Shown here: in pieces, positions 17,650 through 29,226 of the stretch
Position numbering within the stretch: the first letter of the stretch is position 1
How the letters are laid out: each line of letters opens with the position of its first letter
Origin: Phyto melanocephala
Lineage: Eukaryota; Arthropoda; Insecta; Diptera; Rhinophoridae
DNA length: 64,000 nucleotides
Direction of reading: 5' to 3'
NCBI GenBank assembly: GCA_941918925.1
Contig: OW799237.1
Location: 52,998,997-53,062,996 of the forward strand
Notes under the pieces: generated by a model
What the model was told of the DNA's origin: nothing
Seen by the model: the letters and a program-made list of their open reading frames with translations, nothing else
Databases searched by the model: none
Position numbers and translations under genes: made by a program

Positions 17650-18767
17650 AATCCACCAAAGATCGTTTCTTGAGCCACTAGGGATTCAAAAATACCATGT
17701 TGGACTCCACCACGAAGAATAAAAGGGTATAAATCACTAAAACTAATTTTGTGGTTTTCTTTACATAATACACATTTTTGTGCATCAACTTTAGTATGAT
17801 GGGCCTTTAATTGCTTGACTTTCGATGCCTGATTCTTGTTATTTGAAAAAGATTGGGAACCACTTACAGATGCACTATTCGTTGCAATAATGTCTGAGAC
17901 AATTTCAAGCGCATGATATCTATCAGTGATAAAACTATTTAATTCCTCCCATTTGGGGACCTCTGTTTTATTTTTCACTGATTGTTCCCAAAGATTTAAT
18001 GTACATTCTGAGAGACGTGACGAGCATTGAAACACAAAAATAGGATCCTATAAACCAATATCAACTTTGTATAACTTTAAAATAGACATACAATTATTTA
18101 TTTCTCTTTGCAGTCTTTTTATTTCAGAAGCGGTTTCTTGTAAACAAGGGGCTAAATTGAAAAGAGACTTGAGCTGAGTATTGATTAGAACTCTTTTATT
18201 TTCATATTGGGACCTCAAATTGTTCCACGCAATGTCGAAATTTTCTCCCGTCAAGGCCACATTTCTATTAATGTCTCTGGCTTAACCATTAGTTTTTTGA
18301 AACAAATAAAACAATTTTTCTACCGGGCTAAGTCTGCTGTTATTAATGTAAATCGCCGTGAACATATCTCTAAATGTAGGCCACGACACGTAATCCCCAT
18401 GAAAAACACCAGTATCACACGGAGGGACAGATAAGGAACTACAAAGGTTGGGAACTACTGTATTAATATTTTCTTGAATATTTCCTTTTAATTTTTTCTC
18501 TGCTTTAGAGATATTAATGCAGCGTATATATATTTTTCGAACGTGTGGATGCTTTGTTTGCACAACCACCATTTCTTTTTTCTTTTCTACCGTTTCATCG
18601 GAACACTCGTTAAAAATTTTCATATACTTTTCCCAGATTTTGCCAAGTTCCTCTCTCTCAAAATTAAAGGCCTTTTCTGTGTAGCCTGAAAGGTCTTGGT
18701 CTTTTAAATTAGCCTCAAAACTAATTATTTCATCTGCCGCGCGAATATATTTGTCAAATGTTAACAT
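17646..18767 (-). pseudogene. BEL/Pao gag with protease remnant
   Basis: Gag starts at the ATG at 18767 (MLTFDKYIRAADEIISF; the frame is open further upstream without an ATG). The DUF1759-like region follows: GVFHGDYVSWPTFRDMFTAI, LSPVEKLFYLF, then in shifted frames ENFDIAWNNLRSQYENKRVL and QCSSRLSECTLNLWEQ. The third piece reaches CVLCKENHKI, the first zinc-finger cysteines, and then switches directly to GVQHGIFESLVAQETIFGGL, which is the end of the protease. The second zinc knuckle and nearly all of the protease are deleted. Three frames and two stops are involved. Confidence 0.85.
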
Positions 18768-19110
18768 TTTTTTCCAATATAAATTACACGGGCAAAAAAG
18801 ATTGGGAAACACTTATCGTAAAAATGAAAGGCAAGAACAACAAAGTAAAACGAAAATAGCGCCAAAATACTTAAAATTCCAATGGATTTCCAAATGAATT
18901 TTTATGAACAACAAAAAATGTAAATGGCGACAAAATATGTGCAAATTTTGTAAAACAACAAAAATGCAGGAATAGCGGTTCGTGAAAAAAATTCAAAACC
19001 GTTGCTTTTTACTTTAAACGATGTAACTTTCAACGAGGCACAAATTCTATGCCGCACTGAGACACTTTGTAATCTCAAAGATAATTTCACTGTACGCACC
19101 TTAATTTTTG

Positions 19111-19125
19111 CCGGGAGAAGGACCA
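19111..19125 (-). promoter_or_regulatory. BEL/Pao primer-binding site
   Basis: The minus strand reads TGGTCCTTCTCCCGG starting three bases inside the 5' LTR end. TGG at the start complements the CCA end of a tRNA. Which tRNA primes is not assigned. Confidence 0.75.
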
Positions 19126-19128
19126 AAA

Positions 19129-19579
19129 TGTTTACCTCTTTTTTGTGATGTGAGGTGTTGAGGGCTGGGAAACGTTGGTGCATTCACCTTATGTGTTTGG
19201 CGACCTTTTCCTTTTGTTACAGCTCTTCTTTCAGTACTACCTTTATTTTATTATGTCCAATGAAACACACACCTCCTTTTCTATATTTGAGTTGTATTTC
19301 ACTTTTATTTTCCTTTCTTTTATTTTAATAATTTTTCCTTAAACTTTTATTTTTCTATTATAATAAAAAACACTTTGGTTGATGGCGGCTGATGTTGGCG
19401 ACTGATGTTGGCGAATGAATTTACGATGATGATTTCTGAGTGGGTTGGTTTCTTTAACGCCGTTGGCTTAGCGCCGACTCACCGAACTATCCAAAAGGGT
19501 ATTGCCATATAGGACAAATAAAAGTGATCATCCACACGAGCAACTTTATTGTTAAACATGTTTACAGCAGACGCAAACA
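19129..19579 (-). repeat. BEL/Pao 5' LTR (right copy, 451 bp)
   Basis: Matches 12801-13230 with about ten substitutions plus a 13-bp tandem duplication near 19387-19412 (GATGTTGGCGACT). It ends GACGCAAACA and is followed by the target duplication TGTAT at 19580-19584. Confidence 0.92.
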
Positions 19580-19718
19580 TGTATAAAAAAGTGTTTAAAA
19601 ATTTAAAAAATAAGTAAATACAACCAGTTAAAAAAACTAGCTTTGTTGAAGAACTACATATAGAAGGAGTCGAAATTAAAAAAAAAAAATATTTTTATTG
19701 TTGCCAAAACTTAAAATC

Positions 19719-20813
19719 AACAAGTAAGAGTGCTATATTCGGCCGTGCCGAATCTCATATACCCTTCACAACGTGTAGTCATGCAATAACAATAGTTTGT
19801 ATCACCATTCATCTCATATGAAATACGTACATACTTAAAAAAACATACATATTTATATAAAAATATCCCATTGTAAAATAATAAATTTACGTATGTAGTT
19901 TAATTAAAAAATACTAGGTACTCAAAGGGAAAAATACATAGAAATAGATATTTATTTAGTTTAGTTTTTTTTCATAGTGCATCGTATTTTGCTATTTCAT
20001 ATACTACTCATATTGACCATGGTACATTGAAATGTTTAAAAAAAAAACTAAAAAAATCAAAATTTCAACAAACACTAAAAATAAAGTGGTATCGAACAGC
20101 GAACGTCCACTTTTATAGTTTAGTGGTGCACCCACTATACTACAAACCTATGAATTATTTCGTAACTTAAACAGAGATAATTGCAATCTGTATGAGGTGA
20201 ATGAAAAATAAAAAACAAATACTATTTAAGTATTAACAATACGTATGAATGCGTATGTGTTAATAAGTATTTCTATTACGCACACTAAGTTGAATAAAAG
20301 CCGCGGTGACATTTTGTTTTCTTTAAATAAATGCGTTCATACATACATACTATATGTTTCATTATTCTTTATAATGATTTTATCCGCTCAAAAACGTACC
20401 ATTGTAAAAAAAATAAAAAAAAAATAAAATTTAAATTAAAAAAAAATTTTTTTTTGCCTCAACTGAGATTCGAACCTACGTTCATCCGGTGTGTGTTTTT
20501 GTAAAAAAAAACGAGGTGGTCGTGGTTTTTTGCTCATATCTCAGTTGTTTATGCACAGATTTTTCTGATTTTTTCGATCTGCTCCCGAATATTTCTGATA
20601 TTTTAATACCTCACGCGGGTCTTGGTGATGTCGGGGGCCTTCAAAAAGTTGATTTCAACATACACACGGACAGACTGACATAGCTTGATCGACTCCCCTA
20701 CTCATAAGCTTTCAGAAAATATATACTTTATGAGGTCGGAAATGAAAATTGTAGAAATCTCACACGGAATGACAAACCTATATATACCCTTTTTCACTGT
20801 GTGAAGGGTATAA
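19719..20813 (+). repeat. Repeat family F1, long copy (F1a)
   Basis: Starts AACAAGTAAGAGTGCTATAT and ends GTGTGAAGGGTATA. The left part carries CGGCCGTGCCGAATCTCATA; the right part carries GTCGGAAATGAAAATTGTAG and CACGGAATGACAAACC. The same ends recur at 27111-27629, 29227-29923 (inverted) and 63638-64000. No open reading frame of note. This copy holds a tRNA-like segment at ~20085-20152 (minus) and an A/B-box-like stretch near 20457-20480. A non-autonomous element family common in this genome; class unknown. Confidence 0.75.
20085..20152 (-). other. Degenerate tRNA-like segment inside F1a
   Basis: The minus strand reads TAGTATAGTGGG (resembling a pol III A box), then a CCACT...AGTGG stem with an AT-rich loop, then GTTCGATACC (resembling a B box). 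Spacing is close to that of a tRNA, but the T stem does not pair properly and there is no convincing acceptor stem. It is a tRNA relic or a SINE-head-like module, not a functional tRNA. Confidence 0.35.
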
Positions 20814-20969
20814 AAAGAAAAGTGGTTTGGAAAAGTCATTTTAATATAAGTATGTATGTATATAAAGCATAAAAAAATATATAAGCATAACAACAGTTAT
20901 GTGTATGTATATGATAAACAAGTAAGAGCACTTTTTATACCCACCACAAATTTTCCGTACTTTTATAGC

Positions 20970-22295
20970 TAGGGTTTCTTTTTCCGCAATTTTTTGTTTC
21001 CCGGGAATGCAAGATTTATTTTTTTATTTTCCCGGGATCCCGCAGCAAAACAAATAAAAAGTAAATTTCTTTTTAATTATTATAAAGCATAAAATAGTTT
21101 ATAATGTTAAAGAAACACTTCAAAACTATAAAAATTTATAAAGAAACTTGAATTTAAAATATAAATTGAGTAAAAATATTTTTTATTGAAAACAATGTTA
21201 TTCTCTAGATACGAGATCAAATATGAGCACAAAAAACAAAAATACAGGTTCTTCAGCTATGAGATCAAAAAGAATTCAATTTCAAAAACATGTAAATACA
21301 ATGTATAATTTAAAAAAATATAGCGTAAAAATTTTTAACGACTTAGAAAATAATCTTTTAATATGCTCAAAGTCTATTTCTGATTTTATTAACAAATTGC
21401 CCTATTACAGAAAACACTGGACCACTTTATATCGATGTTGGACAAATAGCAAAAAGTGCATTTACCAAATATACAATATTTTGAGTTTTCTGACCGTTTC
21501 CCTCAACAAATTTTAACTCTTTCTTTATAGAAATTTTTAAGTATTGGTAACGTGGCCTGATTTTTTTTAATTTTTTAACACATTACCTCAATAAGTATAT
21601 CAAATTATTTGTAAAAATATTTTTAAATGTCAAGTTAAAAAAAAAACTTGAAGAAAACATTTTTATGAAAAAGCAATGTTTTTTTTTTTACTCTAAAATT
21701 GATTGGCAGAGGTTCTTGACCAAATAGCCAGGGTATTCCACGTTGGTTCCGGCTCCGTAGAACGACCTATACCTCTGTATAGGAAGTCGGAGACACTTGA
21801 ACAGTAATTAAAGTTGAGTTGTATGGTTCTCCTCCAGTTAAAAAAAAACGTTGGTTCAGTCACCGCAAGTCGACCTATACCTTTGTATAGGAAGTCGGAG
21901 ACATCTGAACAATAAATTATACTGAGTTTTATGGAACTCCTCCAGTTAGAATAATTTGAGTTTGGTTGGTACTCCTCCAGTTGTAAATTATGAGTTTAGT
22001 TGGTGCTCCTCCAGTTGTAAATTATGAGTTTAGTTGGTACTCCTCCAGTTAATCCAATTAAAATAAATGCACGTGGTTAATTGTAGAATATTCTGGAAAC
22101 TGTATCCAAAGCACAGTTACGCGACGCCACACAATTAACCACGCGAGAGTGAGACGTAAAACTCTCGAAGACGGATGAAACAATACAAACATCTGCTTTC
22201 GAATCGTAGCCAGCTTTTTCATTTCCCGGGGTCCCGAAAAATAATCCCGGGAAATCGGGAAGATTAAATAACTCCAATTCCCGGGAAAACCCCTA
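20970..22295. mobile_element. Non-autonomous hAT-like element (hAT-1) with 8-bp target duplication
   Basis: Ends are TAGGGTTTC...TTTCCCGGGAA on the left and, reverse-complemented, TAGGGGTTTTCCCGGGAATT on the right. It is flanked by TTTATAGC (20962-20969) and TTTATGGC (22296-22303), an 8-bp duplication with one mismatch. F2b reads through this position without the insert. It contains one 97-codon frame (21223-21516) without a recognised domain, and internal tandem repeats at 21738-22050. No transposase, so mobilised in trans. Confidence 0.82.
21738..22050. repeat. Internal tandem repeats and repeated hairpin of hAT-1
   Basis: A ~110-bp unit beginning CGTTGGTTC is duplicated (near 21741 and 21849). 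Each unit holds the hairpin CGACCTATACCTCTGTATAGG...GTCG (about 21763-21789 and 21871-21897). It is followed by a 34-bp repeat (GAGTTTAGTTGGTACTCCTC, starting 21958, 21992 and 22026). Confidence 0.85.
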
Positions 22296-22387
22296 TTTAT
22301 GGCACAAAATTTATTATTTTGTTTTTAAAAGTAATCGCTATAGAATAATCTCTTTTCAGTTTCTTTGTATAGCTTCGATATACTAGT

Positions 22388-22530
22388 TTTATGTTAAACA
22401 ACTTTTACTTTAAGAATGATCTTTCTAGAATGACTACAAAATATGTTCTTATATGCTAGTACTTGTGCTTTAAATACATTTAAAGGTTACCATATAAAAC
22501 TTAATAATACAATAAGGGTTAACAATAACA
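22388..22530 (-). repeat. Left LTR of the mag-like element
   Basis: Reads ATGTTAAACAACTTT ... ACAATAAGGGTTAACAATAA CA. It matches the right LTR except for substitutions and a ~25-bp length difference (an extra ATTACCAATTATAATAATTA-like stretch in the right copy). Confidence 0.85.
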
Positions 22531-22919
22531 TCTCTTTTTATAAGATACCAGTAATTACTTACTTTAAGATAACTAAACATATTTCACAAATTTAATCTAC
22601 TGGGTGGTATTATCCTCTTCCCATATTTCGATGTATACATATCGTCATTGTTCCTATTAGTATTATTCCCACCGTTCACATGATTACTACGATTTGCACT
22701 AGCATTCACAGTATCTTAATCAGTATCTACACCCTCATTATTTGTCATCAAGTTACCGTCAACTTTATTACTGCCTACAGCAAAATCATAATAACCATTC
22801 CCACAATCATCAGAATTCCGTCCTACCACTTTATCCTTTGTCATATTATCTTGCCTCTGAACCATACCGATGTTGGTTGTTCATTCACTTCAACTGGTTT
22901 TAGATTAACTAAATTCTTA

Positions 22920-25900
22920 TTATAATTCTGAGAGGCCTTTAATTTGTTTTTGTCTAAATTGTTCGTTTACTTTTCCCAGATTCACTAATTTTGGCCTTAA
23001 AACATTTGAAATCGAAGGCAATTTAGTACGTAATTTTCTGCTCATTAGCAATTTAGAAGGACTTGGCATACCATTTCTCGATATTGTTCGATGCTGTAAA
23101 AAAGCCATGTATAGCCATGATCTGTACCAGAATCCCTACATTTACATAAGATATTCTTAATGGTCTGAATGGATCTTTCCGCAAGACCATTAGAACGAGG
23201 TAAATACGGACTGGATTTAACACTGTCAATACTTCATTCAATACAAAATTGTCCAAAATCCTATGAATTGAAGGGTGGTCCATTATCCGAAACCAAAATC
23301 GTAGGAATACCGTGTCTTGCAAAAATTGATTTAAGTTTCGTTATCACCTGTACCGAAGATTACCCAGAACTCAAAGGTTTAACTTCAAAAAAACTTCGAA
23401 TAATAGTCTACGACTATTAAATATATTCCCCTATCAAATTCAAATAAATCGCAGCCGACTTTGTACCAAGGTATGTTAAATATACCATGGTTTTTCAAAT
23501 CCTCTTTAGGATTAGCATTTCTGTATTGCAAAGAAATGCTTCAGTTGGATACCATGTTATAAATATCATTATTCATATTTAAGCTCTTGCCAAAGTCTGG
23601 CAACCCTGAATTCCTATATGACCTTCATGTTCACATTGTGACATTTTCGATCTTAAACTTTTCGGCACTAAATTACGTTTGTTCTTGAATAAAATTCACT
23701 TTACCACACTTATCTCATCCTTAATTGGATAGAATTGTTGAACTTCTAAATCTACCTGCCTCTTACTAACCGGCCAACCCTCTCTTACATAGTTCACGAT
23801 TTTTTTAAAAACTTGATCATTTCCAGTTTCCCGCCTAATACTCTGAATTTGATCTTCCGGTAGTGCCAAATGACACAATAACAAGTTGCATTGTAAATCA
23901 ATATCTTTGTCTAAATCAGAAAGAATTTTCTCCTTAAGTGGTGCCCCAGACAAGGTATCAGCAATAAAAAGATCTTTGTATGGTTTATACACTACATTTA
24001 AATTATATGATAACAATCTCAATATGAATCTCTGAAGGCGTGTTGAAATATTATATAGAGGTTTACTAAACAGTGGGACAAGAGGTTTGTGATCTGTTTC
24101 AACAGTCTGATGTTGAGTCAGTTTAAGTTCGGTCTACTGTACACACGAACAATTATAGCAAATAGTTCCTTTTCAATTTGTGCGTAATTTTTTTGACTAT
24201 CAGTTAGAGATGCAGATGCATACGCTACTGGATTTGTATAATGCATTATAACCATGCCTTCGGCAACTTCGAAGCATCCACTGATAGTTTAATAGGTTTT
24301 CTTCTTCAAATTGTCAAACTCCCTCTGTTGTTCCCTGTTCCACCTCCAGACAGAATAATTTTTCAAAAGATCCCTTAAATGCTTGTTTTCAATAAAAGAT
24401 CCTAAATAAGTAAGCATTCCAAAAAATCGTTGCAATTCCTGTTTATTCTCCGGTACGGGCATTGCCAAAATCGATTCTACCTCTTTCTCATCTGGTCTTA
24501 CACCCCTCTCACTAAAAATATGACCCCTAAACTTTATTTCAGTTTGGAGAATTATTGACTTTGTCCTGTTAAATCTAAGGCCCACTTTCTCTCCCCTTTC
24601 CAAAACCTTGATTTAAAATTTCGTTATGCCTCTCTTCACTTGATGCATGTATCAAGAAATCATCCATATATATTACTAAACCTGATATATCACCAAAAAG
24701 TCTTATCATTTCAGCATGAAATATCTCATGTGCTTATACCAAATGGAAAACGCAAGAAACGATATCTCCCAAATGGAGTGTTAAAGGTACATAACCTAGT
24801 ATTAGCATCTAACAAACTAAAAAATTTAGAACCATTCATACGAGATTTACATTAATCTATTGTAGGCAAATCAAATCCAGGTCCCACAATTATCCTATTT
24901 AAATTCCGCGGATCCAAATACAATTTCAAATTGCCATTTGATTTTGTCACTAGTGCGATTAAATTTACATAGTACGTAGGTTCTCGCACCTCAGTAATTA
25001 CATTCAATTTAACCATTCTCTCAATTTCATTCCTCAATGGCTCATGAAGACTAAACGGGACACGACGTGGCGGATCTATTACCGGTTGACAATTTTCCTT
25101 AATTTGCAAATGACACTCTTTCCTAAGTTGCCCTAAACCATGAAAAATAACTTTGTACTTCTCCAAAATTTCCTCACAATTCACCAATAATATTGTTACA
25201 TTTCATATTAACAATACAAAAAGATGCGGCATAAATTACGCCATTATATAAAAAATCTACAAAAATTTTCCCAACTATGGGTAGCTTTTTCCCTAAACGT
25301 AAATATATTATTATCTACCTTACTGATACTTAAGGCATTGAAAGTGTTGATTGACATTAAATTTGTTTGGGCTCCCGTATCCACCTGGCAAACTACTGCT
25401 TTGCCATTAATTTCCACATTGACGTTCCAAACATTTTTACTAAACTTCTCACCAATGGTTCCAACAAACAGACTTTCTTCATCATCTTGTCTATGTTACT
25501 AGAATTTTTTGAAAAACACATCCTCGCATAGTGATTTAATCTACCACATGCATTGCATGTAACACCTTCAGCCGGCCACTTGTTGTTGTATTTTTGGCCA
25601 CATTTTTTACAAATAGTCGACGATTGTTGTTGCTTTTGCTGCTGTTGATACGGTTGCATTTGATATCGTTGATATGACTGCTTTTGATATTGCTGTTTTT
25701 GTTGTTGTCAACACAGTTGTTTCATTTGTAAATATTGTATTGCTGCTACCACTGGCTCTTTTTCTTCTTGTACATACGCCTCAAATAATTTAAGCTCCAT
25801 ATGATGCAACAGTAGCGCAACTTTTCTTTGTTCAGATTCCTTTTCCAAATTCAAAGCCAATAGAAATATCTTAAATTGCTTACACTAGGAGTGGGCTCCG
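22920..25900 (-). pseudogene. gag-pol remnant of the mag-like Ty3 element
   Basis: Pieces in order on the minus strand: Gln-rich gag tail and zinc knuckle CNACGRLNHYARMC (25659-25393); RT start PPRRVPFSLHEPLRNEIERM and LYLDPRNLNRII (25187-24852); RT end/RNase H linker FRGHIFSERGVRPDEKEVES and FFGMLTYLGSFI (24603-24289); the RNase H end (SYNLNVVYKPYKDLFIADTLS, 24022-23696); integrase pieces near 23322-23053 and the tail SPSKLLMSRKLRTKLP (23108-22920). Stops and frameshifts occur throughout, and the RT catalytic segment is only partly readable. Confidence 0.82.
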
Positions 25901-26126
25901 TAGCAACATTAGGAGCTATCACATAAAAAATGGTGTCGTCGACATATAAGTATGACGGTGTATTTTTCACCACTTAAAATTTTTCGTCGGGCATTTTGTA
26001 TTTTTGTTTTATACAAAATTGGTATTTCTGTTCTGTTGATTTTGCCACTTTTTAAAAACAATATACGGATTGTATTATTTTACGGCTTTAAGATTTTTTT
26101 TTTTTTGGTTCGCAACCTGACACCAT

Positions 26127-26294
26127 ATTATGTTAAACAACTTTATTTTAAAAACTATCTTTCTAGCATGACTCTACAAAATATGTTCTTATATGGTAGT
26201 ACTTGTGATTACCAATTATAATAATTAGTTAGTTTAAATACATTTAAAGGTTGCCATATAAAACTTAATAACACAATAAGGGTTTACCATAACA
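26127..26294 (-). repeat. Right LTR and adjacent primer site of the mag-like element
   Basis: Ends ACAATAAGGGTTTACCATAA CA. Just inside, 26107-26125 read on the minus strand as TGGTGTCAGGTTGCGAACC, a tRNA-type primer site resembling those for tRNA-Leu (the CTGACACCA end). Confidence 0.82.
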
Positions 26295-26988
26295 ACTAGT
26301 AAAATGTTTCTGTAAATTTAGTCTTTCAATGAAATTGGGCGTTGAAGTAGGCGTGTCAATGTAGTTTCTGCTAATAAATAAAACTTAAATATTTCAATAT
26401 AGTATTCATTCTTCCAAAAACTTTTTCCATAGCAAAATTATATGAATTTAAGATAAATATGGGAGGTAGGCCTTAAAGGGGCGTGTCACCTTAATTTTGA
26501 ATGACATTGACTAGAAGAATACATGTAGCAAATTTCATCATTATACCTCTAATTTCGTAATTTGTATGAGCTTTTAAATTTCATTAAAAGTGGATAACGT
26601 GAAAAGTGGCCGTTATAGTAGGCGTGTCGGAGTTGTTTCTGCTACTGAGTACAACTTAGATATTTCAATATAGCCCTTTATTATTCCAAAATCTTTATTA
26701 ATAGAGAAATTATATGAATTTGAGATAAAACGTTATATGGGAGGTGGGCGTAAAAGTGGGCGTGTCACATTTAAAAACCTTGTTTATAAGAAAGATTCTG
26801 GCAAAATTTGAGTCACCTAGCTTTTTAGGTGCGACCTCTATCGTGCTTTCAACAGACGGAAGGATTGTTTTAAAATCAAACCCCGATTCAGAATATATAT
26901 GTAATTTATGGGGTCTAAAATGGATATTTCGATGTGTTACGAACGGAATGAACCATTGAACCCCCACCATTTTTTGGTGGCGGGTATA

Positions 26989-27110
26989 AAAAATAATATT
27001 AAATATATTTATACTTATGCATACAAAGAATAAAACTAAGTTAAAAACTTTCTTGTGTACAAAAGAAACTAACATTATTTTTAAAGGCAAGTAAACAAAA
27101 TTAAAATAAA
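26989..27110. other. Spacer between F2a and F1b
   Basis: AT-rich; nothing recognised. Confidence 0.3.
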
Positions 27111-27629
27111 AACAAGTAAGAGTGCTATATTCGGCCGTGCCGAATCTTATATACCCTTCACAACGTGTAGTCATGCAATAACAGTAGTTTGTATCACCAT
27201 TCATCTCATATGAAATACGTACATATATATATAGATATATATTTAAAAAACATACATATATAAAAACATCCAATTGTAAAATTAAAAATTTACGTATGTA
27301 TGATAAAAAAAAAAAAATTTTTTTAAAAAATTATTAAAATATAAATAAAAATATAAAACAAAAAATATTAAAAAAATATATAAATAATACTCCCGAATAT
27401 TTCTGATATTTGAATACCTCACCCGGGTCCAAGCGATGTCGGGGGGCTTCAAAAAGTTGATTTCAACATACACACGGGCAGACGGTCAGACTGACAGAGC
27501 TTAATCGACTCCCCTATTCATAAGCTTTCAGAAAATATATACTTTATGGGGTCGGAAATGAAAATTGTAGAAATTTCACACGGAATGACAAACCTATATA
27601 TACCCTTTTTTACTGTATGAAGGGTATAA
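27111..27629 (+). repeat. Repeat family F1, short copy (F1b)
   Basis: Same ends as F1a but only ~520 bp; the central part with the tRNA-like segment is missing. Starts AACAAGTAAGAGTGCTATAT and ends CTGTATGAAGGGTATA. Confidence 0.8.
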
Positions 27630-28596
27630 TAATTCCCTACGTCTGACACATAATTTGTTTATGCTACGAAAAACTTTCAATTTATTAGGATCTTATTAAA
27701 TGCATTTAGATATATTAGATATAAAAAATTTGAAATAACTCTCAAAATAGGTTCGTTCGTTTACCGACACTTGGTAACAATTTTTCAAAAAAAATCCAGT
27801 ATACTAGAAAACAAATTGAGAGAGTAAAGTAACAGTTTTTTTTATTGATTTTATTTTAAAATTTATACTTGGCATTTTTAGCCTAGTAAGGCCATAAAGT
27901 CCTTCCCGTGCCGCTCGGTGCCTAAAAAGCGACTTTTCTTTATATTTGCCATAGACTTCACTATTCGATTCAACAAGAAACAATTATATGAGTTAGACTC
28001 TTTTAACGTTTTTACAAAGCATCAGATAATCACTAAAATTCTTTTATAAGTAAAGAAAAAAATTATAAGTCAAATAAAACAATCTTTTTCGCCAATAAAA
28101 ATTTGTGGAATTTAAAAAAAAAAATTACACCATTATTTTTATTATTGCAATATCTTTCTAAAAAGTGGTAAAGGCCAAAAATCAAATTCAATATCTATCA
28201 TACATATTTGTATTCATTTTGTAACAATTATCATATGAAAAAAAAGTATTATACATAATGAATTCCAAAAAAGATTAATTGAGTAAAGAAAAGTATTCAT
28301 CTTATACAACACAACATATTTTTTTCTATCGAATTTTTGATTTACTTAAAATGTTTTAAAAATTTTCCGTTAGCGTGCTTTATTGAAAAAGTAAACGAAT
28401 GAACCTAATGAATGAAAAAATTAAATATACATACATATGTATGTATTTTATTTTGTTCACGTAAATGAATTCATAAGTTTTTTTAGATTTAAAAACAAAA
28501 ATGTTATTGGAAGGTAGGCTAGATAATGGAATTGATTGTTAAATCTTTTAAGGGCTTGCAAAAAAAATTAGCTCCACATCTTCGAAAGCAATAAAA
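27630..28596. other. AT-rich stretch upstream of a transposase relic
   Basis: No gene. Short CATACATATGTATGTA palindromic runs occur near 28430. It may be the 5' part of the transposon whose protein begins at 28597. Confidence 0.35.
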
Positions 28597-29226
28597 ATGA
28601 GAAACAAACGAGAAGCTGGCAGAACGATAAATAATTTTTTCGAAAGATTTTCAGCTGGTGATACTTGCAACCTCACACTTCCGATTAAAAAAAGTAATAT
28701 GGAATACGCAGTTGTGAGGAAATTTAAGAAACATTAAAATCAATAATGACTCTGAAAGCACAACTTCCAACGATCCCACACATACAAATCGACTTTTAAT
28801 TCAAAAACTAAGGGAGTGGTCCATTAAAAATAACATCTGTAATATTACAACCATTTTAAGAAAATGCAATCTGTGTGTTCCGAAAAACGCTAGAACGTTG
28901 AAGAGAACCCCTAATGAAGTTGTGAGTCGCAGTATGGGTAATAGGTTTTATTGTGATTATGGGCTAGAAAATGCTTCAACGGACTTTTTAATTTCAAATA
29001 AAAATGCCTTGGGTACTTTAGAATTTGATTTTAATATTGATGGCTTACCACTAGCCAAAAGCTCCACAAAACAAGTGTGGCTAATTTTATGTAATGTGCA
29101 CGGCATATATGAAGGTTATTCTAAGCCGAAAAATGCTAACGAAGAAGAGTCATGATCATTAGATGACCTTGAACGTTGGAAAGCTACAGAACCGCGTCAA
29201 TTTCTCCTTTACTACGGGCCACTAAT

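Larger units (their letters stand above)
12801..19579 (-). mobile_element. BEL/Pao LTR retrotransposon, decayed
   Basis: Full-length 6.8-kb element read right to left: 5' LTR 19129-19579, primer site, gag, RT/RNase H, integrase, an extra zinc-knuckle ORF, 3' LTR 12801-13230. The LTRs differ by about ten substitutions, a 13-bp tandem duplication in the right copy and a short length change near their end, so it inserted some time ago. gag-pol contains frameshifts and lacks the region between the first gag zinc-finger cysteines and the end of the protease. The 5-bp target duplications are intact. Confidence 0.93.
22388..26294 (-). mobile_element. Degenerate Ty3/gypsy element, mag-like, with short LTRs
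   Basis: LTRs of ~140-165 bp at 22388-22530 and ~26127-26294. Flanked by ACTAGT at 22382-22387 and 26295-26300. Coding remnants of gag zinc knuckle, RT, RNase H and integrase are on the minus strand in the normal order but heavily broken. Very short LTRs and the RT text resemble the mag clade (inference). Inserted into F2a. Confidence 0.85.
20917..26988 (+). repeat. Repeat family F2, copy F2a, split by two insertions
   Basis: Starts AACAAGTAAGAGCACTTTTT followed by ATACCCACCAC, and ends CCACCATTTTTTGGTGGCGG followed by GTATA. Its own sequence is about 840 bp in three pieces (20917-20969, 22296-22387, 26295-26988), separated by a hAT element and a Ty3 element. The inner part includes GGCGTGTCACATTT and GGATATTTCGATGTGTTACG. 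F2b at 32702-34533 (inverted) supplies the uninterrupted arrangement. Confidence 0.8.

Noticed and set aside
20085..20152. A functional tRNA gene
   Set aside because: A- and B-box-like text is present, but stems do not pair properly and it lies inside an F1 repeat; kept only as a tRNA-like relic.
26710..27273. 187-residue minus-strand frame
   Set aside because: It spans the end of F2a and the start of F1b and is made of repeat sequence; no domain.
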